Shown here piece by piece: positions 40,695-49,293 of a DNA stretch of 64,000 nucleotides (within the stretch, counting starts at the first letter, position 1; the number at the start of each line of letters is the position of its first letter). The stretch is taken from NCBI GenBank assembly GCA_024235875.1, contig JACKLP010000002.1, positions 434,001 through 498,000 of the forward strand, read 5' to 3'. Source of the DNA: Burkholderiaceae bacterium (lineage in GTDB: Bacteria > Pseudomonadota > Gammaproteobacteria > Burkholderiales > Burkholderiaceae_E). The notes beneath the pieces were generated by a model. It was not told the origin of the DNA, made no database searches, and saw only the letters and a program-made list of their open reading frames with translations. The position numbers were made by a program, and so were the translations under genes.

Positions 40695-41900
40695 TCAAGC
40701 GCCTGCCGGCGGCACCCCCCGGGCGGCACCGCTGGCGAGCAGTCCCTCGATGACCGCCTCGTCCAGTCCGGTTTCGGACAGTACCGCGCGCGTGTGCTGG
40801 CCCAGGCGCGGCGGCATCCGCAGCGGCGGGTCTTCGTCGTCGATCCGTACCGGAAACGATGCGAACCGGACCTCGCCGATCGCGGCATCGTGCAGGCTCT
40901 GGAAGAACCCGCTGGCCTTCAGGTGAGGGTCCTCGAGCAGGTCCTCGAGGCGGTTCATCGGCGCGGCCGGGATCTCGAGCCGTTCGCAAGCGGCCAGCCA
41001 GTCGGCCGTGCTGCGCGTGGCTATCAGTCGCCCCGCGGTCTCATAGAGGGCGGCGATGTGCTTCGTGCGTGCGGCGATGCCGGCGAAGCGCTCGTCGCGG
41101 GCCAGTTCCGGCTGCCCGGCCTCGGCAAAGAATCGCGCCCAGTGCGCATCGGTATAGGGCAGCATGCAGACGTAGCCGTCGGTGGTGCGATAGGGTCGCC
41201 GCCAGGCGTCCAGTACGCGCGGGTAGCCCATCGGGGCGGCCGGTGGCGTGAGGTGGTGGCCGTAGAAGTTCTCGACCAGGTTGAATGCCACCATCGACTC
41301 GAACATCGGGATCTCGACCACGCATCCTTCGCCCTTGCGCTCGCGCGCGAACAGTGCGGCCAGGATCGCGTGCACCGCGACCAGCGACGAGGCCTTGTCG
41401 GCCGCGACCATCGGCAGGTAGCGCGGCTCGCCGGCTTGCATCTGCATCAGCGCCGCGTTGCCCGACAGGCCCTGGACGATGTCGTCGTAGGCCGGGCGGC
41501 CGCTGTAAGGGCCGTGGCTGCCGAAGCCGACCAGGTTCGCGAACACCAGCCGCGGATTGCGCGTACGCAGCGTGTCCGGATCCAGGCCCAGCGCGGCGAG
41601 TTTCTGGGGCCGCATGCTGTGCATGAAGACGTCGGCACCTTCCACGATCCGCAGCAGCGCGTCGCGCGCCTCGGCGCGCTTGAGGTCGAGGACGACGCTG
41701 CGCTTGTTTCTGTTCGAACCCAGGAACATGACGGCCATCCCGGACTCGGGCGACGGGCCGGTGTAGCGGGTCGACTCGCCGCCGGGGACCTCCACCTTGA
41801 TCACGTCGGCACCGTAGTCGCCGAGCGTCTGCGCGGCATAGGGCCCGAAGATGACGGTGCTGAGGTCGACGATGCGGATGCCGGCGAGCGGTGCGGTCAT
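40695..41900 (-). CDS. CaiB/BaiF family CoA transferase
   Basis: A 401-residue class III CoA transferase, moving CoA between carboxylic acids. PLAGIRIVDLSTVIFGPYAAQTLGDYGADVIKVE is the canonical start (in two parts), RNKRSVVLDLK binds CoA, and the VAADKASSLVAVHAILAALFARE block carries the conserved Asp of the family. The ATG at 41900 sits directly before this start; open frame upstream is not coding. It diverges from the alkylsulfatase-like gene with three CCTGCCAG elements between them, so shared control is likely. The acid substrate is unknown. Confidence 0.9.
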   Translation of the reverse strand: MTAPLAGIRIVDLSTVIFGPYAAQTLGDYGADVIKVEVPGGESTRYTGPSPESGMAVMFLGSNRNKRSVVLDLKRAEARDALLRIVEGADVFMHSMRPQKLAALGLDPDTLRTRNPRLVFANLVGFGSHGPYSGRPAYDDIVQGLSGNAALMQMQAGEPRYLPMVAADKASSLVAVHAILAALFARERKGEGCVVEIPMFESMVAFNLVENFYGHHLTPPAAPMGYPRVLDAWRRPYRTTDGYVCMLPYTDAHWARFFAEAGQPELARDERFAGIAARTKHIAALYETAGRLIATRSTADWLAACERLEIPAAPMNRLEDLLEDPHLKASGFFQSLHDAAIGEVRFASFPVRIDDEDPPLRMPPRLGQHTRAVLSETGLDEAVIEGLLASGAARGVPPAGA

Positions 41901-41910
41901 CGGGAACTTC

Positions 41911-42011
41911 CTGGCAGGTTGGGACCCGCATGATAGGGCGTGGCGGATTCGGAACGGCCCGCCAGGATGTTCCGATATCGTTCGCCTGCCAGCAATCAAC
42001 AGCCTGCCAGC
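41911..42011. repeat. Three CCTGCCAG elements in a divergent promoter
   Basis: CCTGCCAG occurs at 41985-41992 and 42003-42010 on the plus strand (inside a longer perfect repeat GCCTGCCAGC, period 18) and inverted, as CTGGCAGG, at 41911-41918. All lie in the 127-bp gap between the CoA transferase (start 41900) and the alkylsulfatase-like gene (start 42028). The clustering suggests operators for one regulator acting on both genes. Confidence 0.4.
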
Positions 42012-42027
42012 GACGAAGGAGAGCGAC

Positions 42028-43785
42028 ATGCGCGCCGAAACCCCGCCGACGAGCTTTGCGCCGGACGAAAGCGCGACGCTCACGATGCCCGCCGGGCAGC
42101 GCGCGCATCGCGACATGATCGCCCATCTCCCGCAGTTCGAGCGACGAATGCACGTGGTGTGCGACGGGGTCTGGGTGCTGGTGGGCAACGGCTTGTCGAA
42201 CCAGTGCTTCGTGCGCGGGCCCGAAGGCCTGATCGCGATCGACACAGGCGAATGCGTCGAGGAGATGCGCAGCGCGCTGGCCAGCCTGCGCGAGTACACG
42301 TCGGACCCGGTGGTGGCCGTGATCTACACGCATTTCCACTACGTGTCGGGCACGCGCGCGATCTTCGATGCGGGGGGCGACCCGGCCATGCCGATCTGGG
42401 CGCACTCGCTCGTGGCAGCGAACCGGCTGCGCGTGGCAGGCGAGACCAGCGTCGTTGCGTCGCGCGGCTTGGTCGAGCAATTCGGGCTGGGCTTGCCGGC
42501 GGATGGCCCCGACGGCCTGGTCGGCGTGGGGCTGGGCACGAGCTATCGCAACCCGGACCATGCGCCGTACACGCCCGGCTATGTGACGCCCAATCACTGT
42601 TTCGACGCGCCGACCCGGGCACGGATCGCCGGGCTCGACGTGGTCATGACGCCCGCGCCCTCGGATGCCGACGACTCGATCACGATCTGGTTTCCGGCGC
42701 TCGGGCTGTGCGTGAACAACCTGGTCTGGCCGTCGCTGTTCAACATCTTTCCGATCCGCGGCGAGGCCTTCCGCGACCCCCGCGTGCTGCTCGAAGGCAT
42801 CGACCACATCCTGGGGCTCGCGCCGGAGCACCTGGTCACCGCGCACGGCCTGCCGATCAGCTCGCGCGAACGGGTGCGCGAGATCGCGACCGACAGTCGC
42901 GACGCGATCCAGTTCCTCTGGGACCAGACCGTCCGATTGATGAACCAGGGTTTCAGTGGGCCGGAGATCGCCATGCGGGTGCGGCTGCCGGCGCGATTCT
43001 CGTCCCACTGTCACACCCGCGAGCTCTACGGCCTGGCGGAGCACTACGTGCGCCAGATCCAGTGCGGGCTCGTGGGCTGGTACGACGGCGAGATCGCGCG
43101 CTTGTTTCCATTGCCCCCGACGCAGCGCGCCCGCCGCCTGATCGCCGGATTCGGCGGCATCGACACGGTCCTCTCGCAGGCCCGCGCGGCGCTCGACGCG
43201 GGCGATCTGCGGTGGGCCCTCGAGCTGGCCAGTTGGCTGGTTCGCGACGCGATCGGCGATGGTCCCGCCGAGGCGTTGGTACCCGACTCCGCGGATGAAC
43301 CCGCGCGCAAGACGCTGGCGGCCGCGCTGCGCGCGATCGCCGTGCGCACGACCGCGGCGAACATTCGCAACTGGTGCCTGACCCATGCCCGCGCGCTCGA
43401 GGGGACGCTGGATCTGTCGCGCTTCTACGTTCACCGGTTTCGAGCGGCCGATGTCCTCGAAGGGCCCGCGCATGCCCACGTGCACGTGCTGCGGGTACTG
43501 CTCGACCCCGTGCGCGCCGAAGGGGTCGATGGCGAGTTGCGCTGGGCATTCGACAGCGGCGAGCAAACCGGCCTGCGGCTGCGCGGCCAGGTCGCGGTGC
43601 CTACCGACGGCCAGGGTGCGGACATCGAGATCCGGCTCTCGCGCCAGACATGGGCACAGATGCTGGCCGGTCGACTCCGCCTCGACCAGGCGCTATCGAG
43701 CGGCGCGATCACGACGGACGATGCCGCCGCCGTCAGGCGCTGGCTGAGCTGCTTCGAACACCGGGCGTTCGAGCCCGGACACTGA
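42028..43785 (+). CDS. Alkylsulfatase-like metallo-beta-lactamase fold protein
   Basis: A 585-residue protein with the layout of SdsA1-type alkylsulfatases: metallo-beta-lactamase domain (residues 30-330), dimerization domain (about 335-475, with GWYDGEIARLFPLPPTQRA) and a C-terminal SCP2-like domain. The metal motif is altered: where SdsA1 has HxHxDH, this reads H102-F-H104-Y-V-S, and the two metal Glu of SdsA1 appear as Asp and Asn (DDSITIWF, VNNLVWPSLFN). The downstream AHG His remains. Sulfatase activity is thus doubtful. An AAGGAGAG site precedes the ATG. No export signal is seen. The esterase gene 19 nt downstream may act with it. Confidence 0.75.
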   Translation: MRAETPPTSFAPDESATLTMPAGQRAHRDMIAHLPQFERRMHVVCDGVWVLVGNGLSNQCFVRGPEGLIAIDTGECVEEMRSALASLREYTSDPVVAVIYTHFHYVSGTRAIFDAGGDPAMPIWAHSLVAANRLRVAGETSVVASRGLVEQFGLGLPADGPDGLVGVGLGTSYRNPDHAPYTPGYVTPNHCFDAPTRARIAGLDVVMTPAPSDADDSITIWFPALGLCVNNLVWPSLFNIFPIRGEAFRDPRVLLEGIDHILGLAPEHLVTAHGLPISSRERVREIATDSRDAIQFLWDQTVRLMNQGFSGPEIAMRVRLPARFSSHCHTRELYGLAEHYVRQIQCGLVGWYDGEIARLFPLPPTQRARRLIAGFGGIDTVLSQARAALDAGDLRWALELASWLVRDAIGDGPAEALVPDSADEPARKTLAAALRAIAVRTTAANIRNWCLTHARALEGTLDLSRFYVHRFRAADVLEGPAHAHVHVLRVLLDPVRAEGVDGELRWAFDSGEQTGLRLRGQVAVPTDGQGADIEIRLSRQTWAQMLAGRLRLDQALSSGAITTDDAAAVRRWLSCFEHRAFEPGH

Positions 43786-43804
43786 CCGACTCCAGGAGAC
43801 TTCG

Positions 43805-44512
43805 ATGGCACGGATCGTCGTGGCGCATGGCGCCTGGTCGTCCGCCTTCGCATGGCAGCGCATGCATGCGCTGCTGCGCGAGCGCGGGCACACCTTGTGG
43901 GTGCCCACCCTGACCGGGCTGGGCGAGCGCTCCCACCTGAGCAATCGGTCGATCGATCTCGACATGCATGTTCGCGATGTCTGCAACATGCTGTTCCACG
44001 AGGACCTGAACGACATCGTGTTGATCGGCCACAGCTACGGCGGCATGGTCGCCACGGGCGTGGCCGACCGCGAGCCCGCGCGGATCCGGCGGCTCGTGTA
44101 CCTGGATGCGTTCGCGCCGCGCGATGGCGACTCGCTGCTCGGCCTGCTGCCCGAGCCGGCGCGCGCGCGCATGCTAGAGCTCGCGCGGTCCGAAGGCGAT
44201 GGCTGGCGCATTCCCTCGAACCCGCTGCCCGATGACACGTCGCCCGAGGACGTGGCCTGGCTGACGCCGCGGCGGCATCCGCAGCCGATCGAGACCTTTC
44301 GGCAGCCGATCCGCCTGGCCAAGGGCGAGCCGGCGATGCCAAGGCACTATGTCTACTGCACGAAGATCGCGCCCGGCGACGTCTTCGGCCGGTTCGCTGC
44401 TCGGGCCCGTACCGAGGGCGGATGGGGCTACGACGAGATCGACGCGTCTCACAACCCGCATGTGACGGTGCCGGATGCGTTGGCCGAACTGATCGATCGT
44501 ATGGCATCGTGA
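43805..44512 (+). CDS. Alpha/beta hydrolase (EstC-like esterase)
   Basis: A 235-residue alpha/beta hydrolase of the EstC/plant esterase-like group. It begins IVVAHGAWSSAFAWQRMH (oxyanion-hole HGA), the nucleophile elbow is GHSYGG near residue 80, LVYLDAFAPRDGDS follows, and the catalytic His is in DASHNPHVTVPDAL near the end. It is preceded by AGGAG and lies 19 nt after the alkylsulfatase-like gene, so the two probably share one transcript and an ester or lactone substrate pathway. Confidence 0.85.
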   Translation: MARIVVAHGAWSSAFAWQRMHALLRERGHTLWVPTLTGLGERSHLSNRSIDLDMHVRDVCNMLFHEDLNDIVLIGHSYGGMVATGVADREPARIRRLVYLDAFAPRDGDSLLGLLPEPARARMLELARSEGDGWRIPSNPLPDDTSPEDVAWLTPRRHPQPIETFRQPIRLAKGEPAMPRHYVYCTKIAPGDVFGRFAARARTEGGWGYDEIDASHNPHVTVPDALAELIDRMAS

Positions 44513-44530
44513 TCGCGCGCGACCGGGCGC

Positions 44531-45427
44531 TCAGCTTTCGTTCGATCCCGCCGCCAGGAACGGCAGCAATTCACCCAGCAAGGCCTCTGGCACTTCCTCC
44601 GGAACATAGTGCCCGCAGGCCAGGCTCTTGCCCGTGACGCTCGAGCGGCTCACGCGGCGCCACTCGGCGAGCGGATCGAACATCTTGCCGATGATGCCGT
44701 GCTCGCCCCACAGCGCCATCATCGGACACCGGATCCCGACGCCGGCGTCGCGGTCGGCCCGATCGAGCACCATGTCGATGTTGGCGCTGGCGCGATAGTC
44801 CTCGCACATCGCGTGCACGCGCGCCGGTTCGGCCAGGTGGCGCTGGTAGGCGGCGAGCGCTTCCGGGCTGAACGGAGCCATGCCGGCGCTGCGCGTGCCC
44901 ATGTGCTGCGCCAGGAAGAAATCCGGGTCGGCGCTGATCAGGCGTTCGGGAAAGGGCGCAGGCCGAATCAGCCAGAACCAGTGGTAGTAGGCACGCGCGA
45001 AGGCCTCGTTGGTCTGCTCGTACATGGCCAGCGTGGGTGCGATGTCCAGCGTGACCAGCCGCGTGACTCGCTCCGGATGGTCGACCGCCAGGCGATGCGC
45101 GACCCGGCCGCCACGGTCATGGCCGACCAGCGCGAAGCGCTCATGTCCGAGCGCGCGCATCACGGCGACCTGGTCGGCGGCCATCACGCGCTTGGAATAG
45201 TTGGAATGGTCGGACAGGCCCGGTGGCGCGTCGCTTTCGCCGTAGCCGCGAAGATCGGTCGCGACCACGGTGAAGTGTCGCGCCAGTTCGCCCGCGACGC
45301 GATGCCAGATCACATGCGACTGCGGAAAGCCGTGGAGCAACAGAAGCGCCGGCCCGCGGCCGCCGACCATTGCGTGAATGCCCACGCCCTCGCCCTGGAT
45401 GCGTGTTGCGGTGAATCCTTCGAACAT
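44531..45427 (-). CDS. Fluoroacetate/haloacetate dehalogenase-type hydrolase
   Basis: A 298-residue alpha/beta hydrolase that matches the fluoroacetate dehalogenase active site. The nucleophile is Asp104 in GHDRGGR, followed by Arg105 and Arg108 (carboxylate binding), Asp128 in TLDIAPT, the halide-binding His149-Trp150 in YYHWFW, a Tyr near 211 and the catalytic His near 273 in CGHYVPEE. Spacing agrees with the Rhodopseudomonas enzyme RPA1163 (Asp110, Asp134, His155, Trp156, His280) with a near-constant offset of six. The ATG at 45427 has a GGAG site; an ATG at 45439 is possible. Defluorinating ability is predicted, not shown. Confidence 0.85.
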   Translation of the reverse strand: MFEGFTATRIQGEGVGIHAMVGGRGPALLLLHGFPQSHVIWHRVAGELARHFTVVATDLRGYGESDAPPGLSDHSNYSKRVMAADQVAVMRALGHERFALVGHDRGGRVAHRLAVDHPERVTRLVTLDIAPTLAMYEQTNEAFARAYYHWFWLIRPAPFPERLISADPDFFLAQHMGTRSAGMAPFSPEALAAYQRHLAEPARVHAMCEDYRASANIDMVLDRADRDAGVGIRCPMMALWGEHGIIGKMFDPLAEWRRVSRSSVTGKSLACGHYVPEEVPEALLGELLPFLAAGSNES

Positions 45428-45454
45428 CGAGCGCTCCATGCACAATGAATCCGG

Positions 45455-45476
45455 TGTCACAGTAGCGCATGTCACA
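45455..45476. repeat. TGTCACA direct repeat in divergent promoter
   Basis: TGTCACA at 45455-45461 and again at 45470-45476 (15-bp period), in the 95-bp gap between the dehalogenase (start 45427) and the NAD-binding protein (start 45523). A perfect 7-bp repeat suggests a regulator site, but a short gap makes this only suggestive. Confidence 0.3.
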
Positions 45477-45522
45477 TCGCTCGGACAGCATCGAAGTGGG
45501 GCCGGGCATCATTGGAGCGAGC

Positions 45523-46281
45523 ATGCACATTCGATCCACGAGCACCGTCCAGGGCGCCGCGTCGGCGTCGTCGGCAAGCCCGGGGCCACTGCGCCTGCTG
45601 CTGCTGGGCGCGACCGGGGTGGTTGGTCGCGAGGTGCTGGCTGCGGCCTTGGCCGATCCGCGCGTCGCGGCGGTCATCGCCCCCACGCGCCGTCGCCTGG
45701 CGGCGCACGCCAAGCTCGACGCACCGCTGACCGACTTCGACGCGCTCGATGGCCATGAAACCTGGTGGCGGGTCGACGCGGTGATCTGCGCGCTCGGCAC
45801 CACGATCCGCATCGCCGGGTCCCAGGCCGCCTTTGCCGCAGTGGACCGTGACCTGCCCATTCGGGCCGCCCGGCTGGCGCGGGCCGCAGGGGCCACGCGC
45901 TTCGCGCTGAACTCCTCGCTGGGCGCGAGCCCGGGCGGCAATTTCTATTTGCGTACGAAGGCGCAGGCCGAAGCCGGTATCCGCGAACTCGGTTTTCCCG
46001 TCTACACCATCGTGCGCCCGTCACTGATCGACGCCAGGCGCGACCAGCCGCGAGCGGGCGAGCGTGTCGCCCTGGTGCTTGCACGCCTGCTGGGGCGCCT
46101 GGTTCCGCGGCGCTACCGGCCGGTACCCGCCGATCGCATCGCACGCGCCCTGCTCGACGGGGTGATGCGCGAGACGCCGGGCGAAGTCATCGTGATGTCG
46201 GAACAGCTCCTGGAGCTCCGGCCGACTGTCGAAGTGCCTGGCGCGGCCGCGCGGCAGGACGCCCGCAAGCGGGATCAGTAG
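45523..46281 (+). CDS. NAD(P)-binding Rossmann-fold protein (HTATIP2/YbjT-like)
   Basis: A 252-residue atypical short-chain dehydrogenase. LRLLLLGATGVVGREVLAAAL carries the GATGxxG dinucleotide-binding motif near residue 25, AVICALGTTIRIAGS and FALNSSLGASPGGNFYLRTKAQAE contain the conserved Ser and the Y-x3-K-like residues, and TIVRPSLIDARRD follows. The profile is that of NAD(P)H-binding proteins related to HTATIP2. The ATG at 45523 is preferred over 45469 because GGAG lies 5 nt upstream. Substrate unknown. Confidence 0.8.
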   Translation: MHIRSTSTVQGAASASSASPGPLRLLLLGATGVVGREVLAAALADPRVAAVIAPTRRRLAAHAKLDAPLTDFDALDGHETWWRVDAVICALGTTIRIAGSQAAFAAVDRDLPIRAARLARAAGATRFALNSSLGASPGGNFYLRTKAQAEAGIRELGFPVYTIVRPSLIDARRDQPRAGERVALVLARLLGRLVPRRYRPVPADRIARALLDGVMRETPGEVIVMSEQLLELRPTVEVPGAAARQDARKRDQ

Positions 46282-46437
46282 CCACCCAACCGGACCTTGC
46301 CCGTCGCGAGCAGCCGGCTCTTGCCGAGGGCCGATGGCAGGGTCGCGCTGCCACCGCCCGGCGCGGTTCGGATCGACCGAATCCCGTGACCCTGCCGCCC
46401 CAGGGCCGGCAATCGTCGGGCGCGCTAACATGCGCCG

Positions 46438-47529
46438 ATGAGCCAAACCGAATCCGACCAAAAACCCCGCCGTGCGCGACGCGACGACGGTCTCGACTAC
46501 CCGTTCGCCGAGCGACCGGCCACCGGCAGTGCGACCGAGGTGGCGCCGGGTGTGTTGTGGATCCGCATGCCGCTGCCCTACACCCTGAACCACATCAACC
46601 TATGGGCGCTCGACGATGGCGATGGCTGGGCCATCGTCGATACCGGCACGCGTACCCCCGAGGTCATGGATGCCTGGCAGAAGCTGCTCGACGGTGCGCT
46701 CGCCGGCCGACCGGTCACGCGCGTGTTCGTCACCCACATGCATCCCGACCACATCGGCATGGCGGGCTGGATCACGCGTCACTTCGGTTGCCGCCTATGG
46801 ATCACGCGGCTCGAGTACCTGAACTGTCGCGTCCTCGTCGGGGACACCGGCCGTGAGGCACCGCAAGACGGCGTCGACTTCTATCGACGCGCCGGCTGGA
46901 CCGACACGGCCATCGAGACCTATCGCGCGCGTTTCGGCAATTTCGGCCGGCATGTGTATTCGTTGCCGGACAGCTATCGACGCATGCGCGACGGCGATAC
47001 GGTCCGTATCGGCGCACACGACTGGACAGTCATCGTCGGGACCGGTCACTCGCCCGAGCATGCCTGCCTGTACAACCCTTCGTTGAACGTACTGATCTCG
47101 GGCGACCAGGTCTTGCCGCGCATTTCGTCGAACGTCTCGGTCTTTCCGACCGAACCCGATGCCGATCCGATGGCCGACTGGCTCGCATCGATCGACAAGA
47201 TTCGGGTTGCGATCGATGAGCACGCGCTGGTGTTGCCCGCGCACGGCGACTGCTTCCGTGGCGTTCGCAAGCGACTCGATGCGCTCGAACAAGGCCAGGA
47301 GAAAGTGCTCGACCGGCTGCGACGGACGATCGCCGAGCCCAAGCGGGTCGTCGATGTCTTCGGCGCGCTGTTCGCGCGAAGCATCGATCATGCCGACGTC
47401 GGATTGCTCGGCATGGCCACCGGCGAAGGCATCGCCTGCCTGAATTACCTCGTCAATCGCGGCGAGGCATCGGTCACGACCCGACCCGACGGCGTCAGCT
47501 GGTACCAGATGCAGGCAGCGGCGGGCTGA
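46438..47529 (+). CDS. Metallo-beta-lactamase fold hydrolase with winged-helix C-terminus
   Basis: A 363-residue hydrolase with an intact zinc site: THMHPDH near residues 100-106, GTGHSPEH near 200, ISGDQVLP near 221 and PAHGDCF near 267. The C-terminal 70 residues look like the winged-helix tail (BLACT_WH) of LACTB2-like proteins. The group hydrolyses thioesters, lactones or nucleic acids and the substrate cannot be read from sequence. It stands alone; it is convergent with alanine dehydrogenase and followed by two identical hairpins. Confidence 0.87.
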   Translation: MSQTESDQKPRRARRDDGLDYPFAERPATGSATEVAPGVLWIRMPLPYTLNHINLWALDDGDGWAIVDTGTRTPEVMDAWQKLLDGALAGRPVTRVFVTHMHPDHIGMAGWITRHFGCRLWITRLEYLNCRVLVGDTGREAPQDGVDFYRRAGWTDTAIETYRARFGNFGRHVYSLPDSYRRMRDGDTVRIGAHDWTVIVGTGHSPEHACLYNPSLNVLISGDQVLPRISSNVSVFPTEPDADPMADWLASIDKIRVAIDEHALVLPAHGDCFRGVRKRLDALEQGQEKVLDRLRRTIAEPKRVVDVFGALFARSIDHADVGLLGMATGEGIACLNYLVNRGEASVTTRPDGVSWYQMQAAAG

Positions 47530-47536
47530 GCGCTTG

Positions 47537-47589
47537 GCGCCGCCGTCGCGTGCGGCGCTCATCATTCGCGCCGCCGTCGCGTGCGGCGC
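47537..47589. terminator. Two identical tandem hairpins between convergent genes
   Basis: A 22-bp unit occurs perfectly twice, at 47537-47558 and 47568-47589 (period 31). Each unit is a hairpin with arms GCGCCGC and GCGGCGC and loop CGTCGCGT. It lies between the metallo-hydrolase and alanine dehydrogenase stops, so it can act on both transcripts. No T-tract follows. A duplicated bidirectional terminator or a small repeat element are both possible. Confidence 0.5.
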
Positions 47590-47611
47590 CTACCGACACG
47601 CGCCGATCGGC

Positions 47612-48730
47612 TCAGGCCTCGAGCATCTCGGCCGCCGGTACATAGCGGTAGCCCAGTTCACGCGCCACCGGTTCGCAGGTCACCTTGCCGGCGCAGACGT
47701 TGAGGCCCCGGCACAGGTGGATGTTGTCGCCAAGCGCCTGCTTCCAACCCTTGTCGGCGATGGCCAGCGCGTGCGGGAGCGTCACGTTGTTCAGCGCATA
47801 GGTCGAGGTGCGCGCCACGCCACCGGGCATGTTGGCCACGCAGTAGTGCACGACGCCGTCGACGGTGTAGGTGGGCTTCTGGTGCGTGGTGGGCTTGGAA
47901 GTCTCGAAGCACCCGCCCTGGTCGATCGCGACGTCGACCAGTACCGCACCGGGCTTCATAGTCTTGAGCATCGCGCGCGAGACGAGCTTGGGCGCGGCTG
48001 CCCCGGGTATGAGCACCGCGCCGACGACGAGGTCGGCCTCGGCGACGCATTCGGCGATGTTGGCGCGGTTCGAGAAGCGGGTCTTGGCGCGTGACTCGAA
48101 GAACATGGCCAACTTCTCGAGCACCTCGGGGTTGCGATCGAGGATCGTGACGTCGGCGCCCAGGCCGGTGGCCATCTGCGCCGCGTTCCAGCCCACCACG
48201 CCGCCACCGATGATCGTGACCTTCGCGGGCAGCACGCCCGGCACGCCGCCGAGCAGCACGCCACGTCCGCCATGGGCCTTCTCGAGCGCGCTGGCACCCG
48301 CGTGCACGGCCATTCGCCCGGCGACCTGGCTCATCGGCTTGAGCAGCGGCAGGCCGCCATGGTCGTCGGTGACGGTTTCGTAGGCGATGCAGATCGCGCC
48401 GGACTTCACCAGATCGCGCGTCTGCTTGGGGTCTGGCGCCAGGTGAAGGTAGGTGTAGAGGATCTGCCCGGGGCGCAGCATCGCGCGCTCGGCCGCCTGC
48501 GGCTCCTTGACCTTGACGATCATGTCCGCGCGCTCGAAGACCTTCGCGGCATCCGCCACGATCCGGGCGCCCGCGCCGCGGTAGTCGCCGTCGCTGGCAC
48601 CGATCCCGGTGCCGGCGCCCGACTCGACGATCACCTGATGGCCGTGAGCCACGAGCTCGGCCACACTTTCGGGCGTCAGTCCGACCCGGTACTCGTGGTT
48701 CTTGATCTCTTTGGGTGTCCCGACGATCAT
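47612..48730 (-). CDS. ald: Alanine dehydrogenase
   Basis: A 372-residue enzyme interconverting L-alanine and pyruvate plus ammonium with NAD. It starts IVGTPKEIKNHEYRVGLTP, has substrate residues in MIVKVKEPQ and the catalytic HLAPD His near residue 96, the NAD-binding GGGVVGWNAAQMA near 175 and DVAIDQGGCFETS near 268. Length equals the family norm. The ATG at 48730 has a GGAGGG site. It may link the cyanophycin/amino-acid nitrogen store next door to carbon metabolism, but it is not in the same operon. Confidence 0.96.
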   Translation of the reverse strand: MIVGTPKEIKNHEYRVGLTPESVAELVAHGHQVIVESGAGTGIGASDGDYRGAGARIVADAAKVFERADMIVKVKEPQAAERAMLRPGQILYTYLHLAPDPKQTRDLVKSGAICIAYETVTDDHGGLPLLKPMSQVAGRMAVHAGASALEKAHGGRGVLLGGVPGVLPAKVTIIGGGVVGWNAAQMATGLGADVTILDRNPEVLEKLAMFFESRAKTRFSNRANIAECVAEADLVVGAVLIPGAAAPKLVSRAMLKTMKPGAVLVDVAIDQGGCFETSKPTTHQKPTYTVDGVVHYCVANMPGGVARTSTYALNNVTLPHALAIADKGWKQALGDNIHLCRGLNVCAGKVTCEPVARELGYRYVPAAEMLEA

Positions 48731-48767
48731 GGTGCCCTCCAGTCGTTCGCCTATTCTCGCGCCCAAG

Positions 48768-48781
48768 GGCCTCGCAAGGCC
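48768..48781. terminator. 5-bp hairpin after the DUF1854 gene
   Basis: GGCCT, loop CGCA, AGGCC, 27 nt beyond the stop of the DUF1854 gene and 38 nt before the ald ATG. No T-tract. Possible weak terminator of the ABC/DUF1854 transcript. Confidence 0.25.
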
Positions 48782-48807
48782 AGTGATGCGGGTTGCGCGA
48801 ACGCGAC

Positions 48808-49293
48808 TCAGAGAAACCGATCCAGGATCCGCCGGCTCGCGAGGTCCAGCGCCGCCATCGAACGAATCAGCCAGTTCACGCCCTGGTTGTCGGTGATGAG
48901 CAGCGAATCGCCGGGCAGTCGGCGAATGAACTCCTCGCCGGCCAGCACGAAGCGCGCCTCGCCACGGTCGGTCGCGACGGTCCACGCGCAGGGCGTCACG
49001 TAGCTCGACACCGCCACGATGCCGCTGACTACCGGCAGGAACTCGCGTTCCGCCAGAGATTCGGCGATCAAGGCACGGGTGTCTGGATCGAGTTGGTCGA
49101 GCCGCTCGATCCAGACCAGCTCGCGACCGTCGGGCGCGACCAGCGCAAGGCCCTCGTCGGGGGCCGAGATCGGGAAGGCGCGCACCGGCAGCACGTTCTC
49201 CACGACCGACCCGTCCGCAGCCGTGAAGACGAGACGACCGAACGCGTTGCGCGAGATCGGGAGCGGGGCGATGGGCGGTTCTGACATGCTCAT
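48808..49293 (-). CDS. DUF1854 protein associated with cyanophycin ABC exporter
   Basis: A 161-residue protein of the DUF1854 family, whose members are found beside an ABC transporter and cyanophycin synthetases. The conserved core includes RNAFGRLVFTAADG, RAFPISAPDEGLALV, GRELVWIERLDQL and SSYVTPCAWTVATDRGEARF. No signal peptide or membrane helix. It overlaps the ABC gene stop by 4 nt (ATGA). Function is unknown; by association it is a partner or regulator of the transporter. The sequence LRRILDR-like end is normal for the family. Confidence 0.82.
   Translation of the reverse strand: MSMSEPPIAPLPISRNAFGRLVFTAADGSVVENVLPVRAFPISAPDEGLALVAPDGRELVWIERLDQLDPDTRALIAESLAEREFLPVVSGIVAVSSYVTPCAWTVATDRGEARFVLAGEEFIRRLPGDSLLITDNQGVNWLIRSMAALDLASRRILDRFL

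Noticed and set aside
41041..43566. Long minus-strand open frame (about 840 codons) over the CoA-transferase and alkylsulfatase-like genes
   Set aside because: It is a shadow of the real genes in a GC-rich region; its sequence is Arg/His/Gly-rich without motifs, and it would overlap two well-supported genes.
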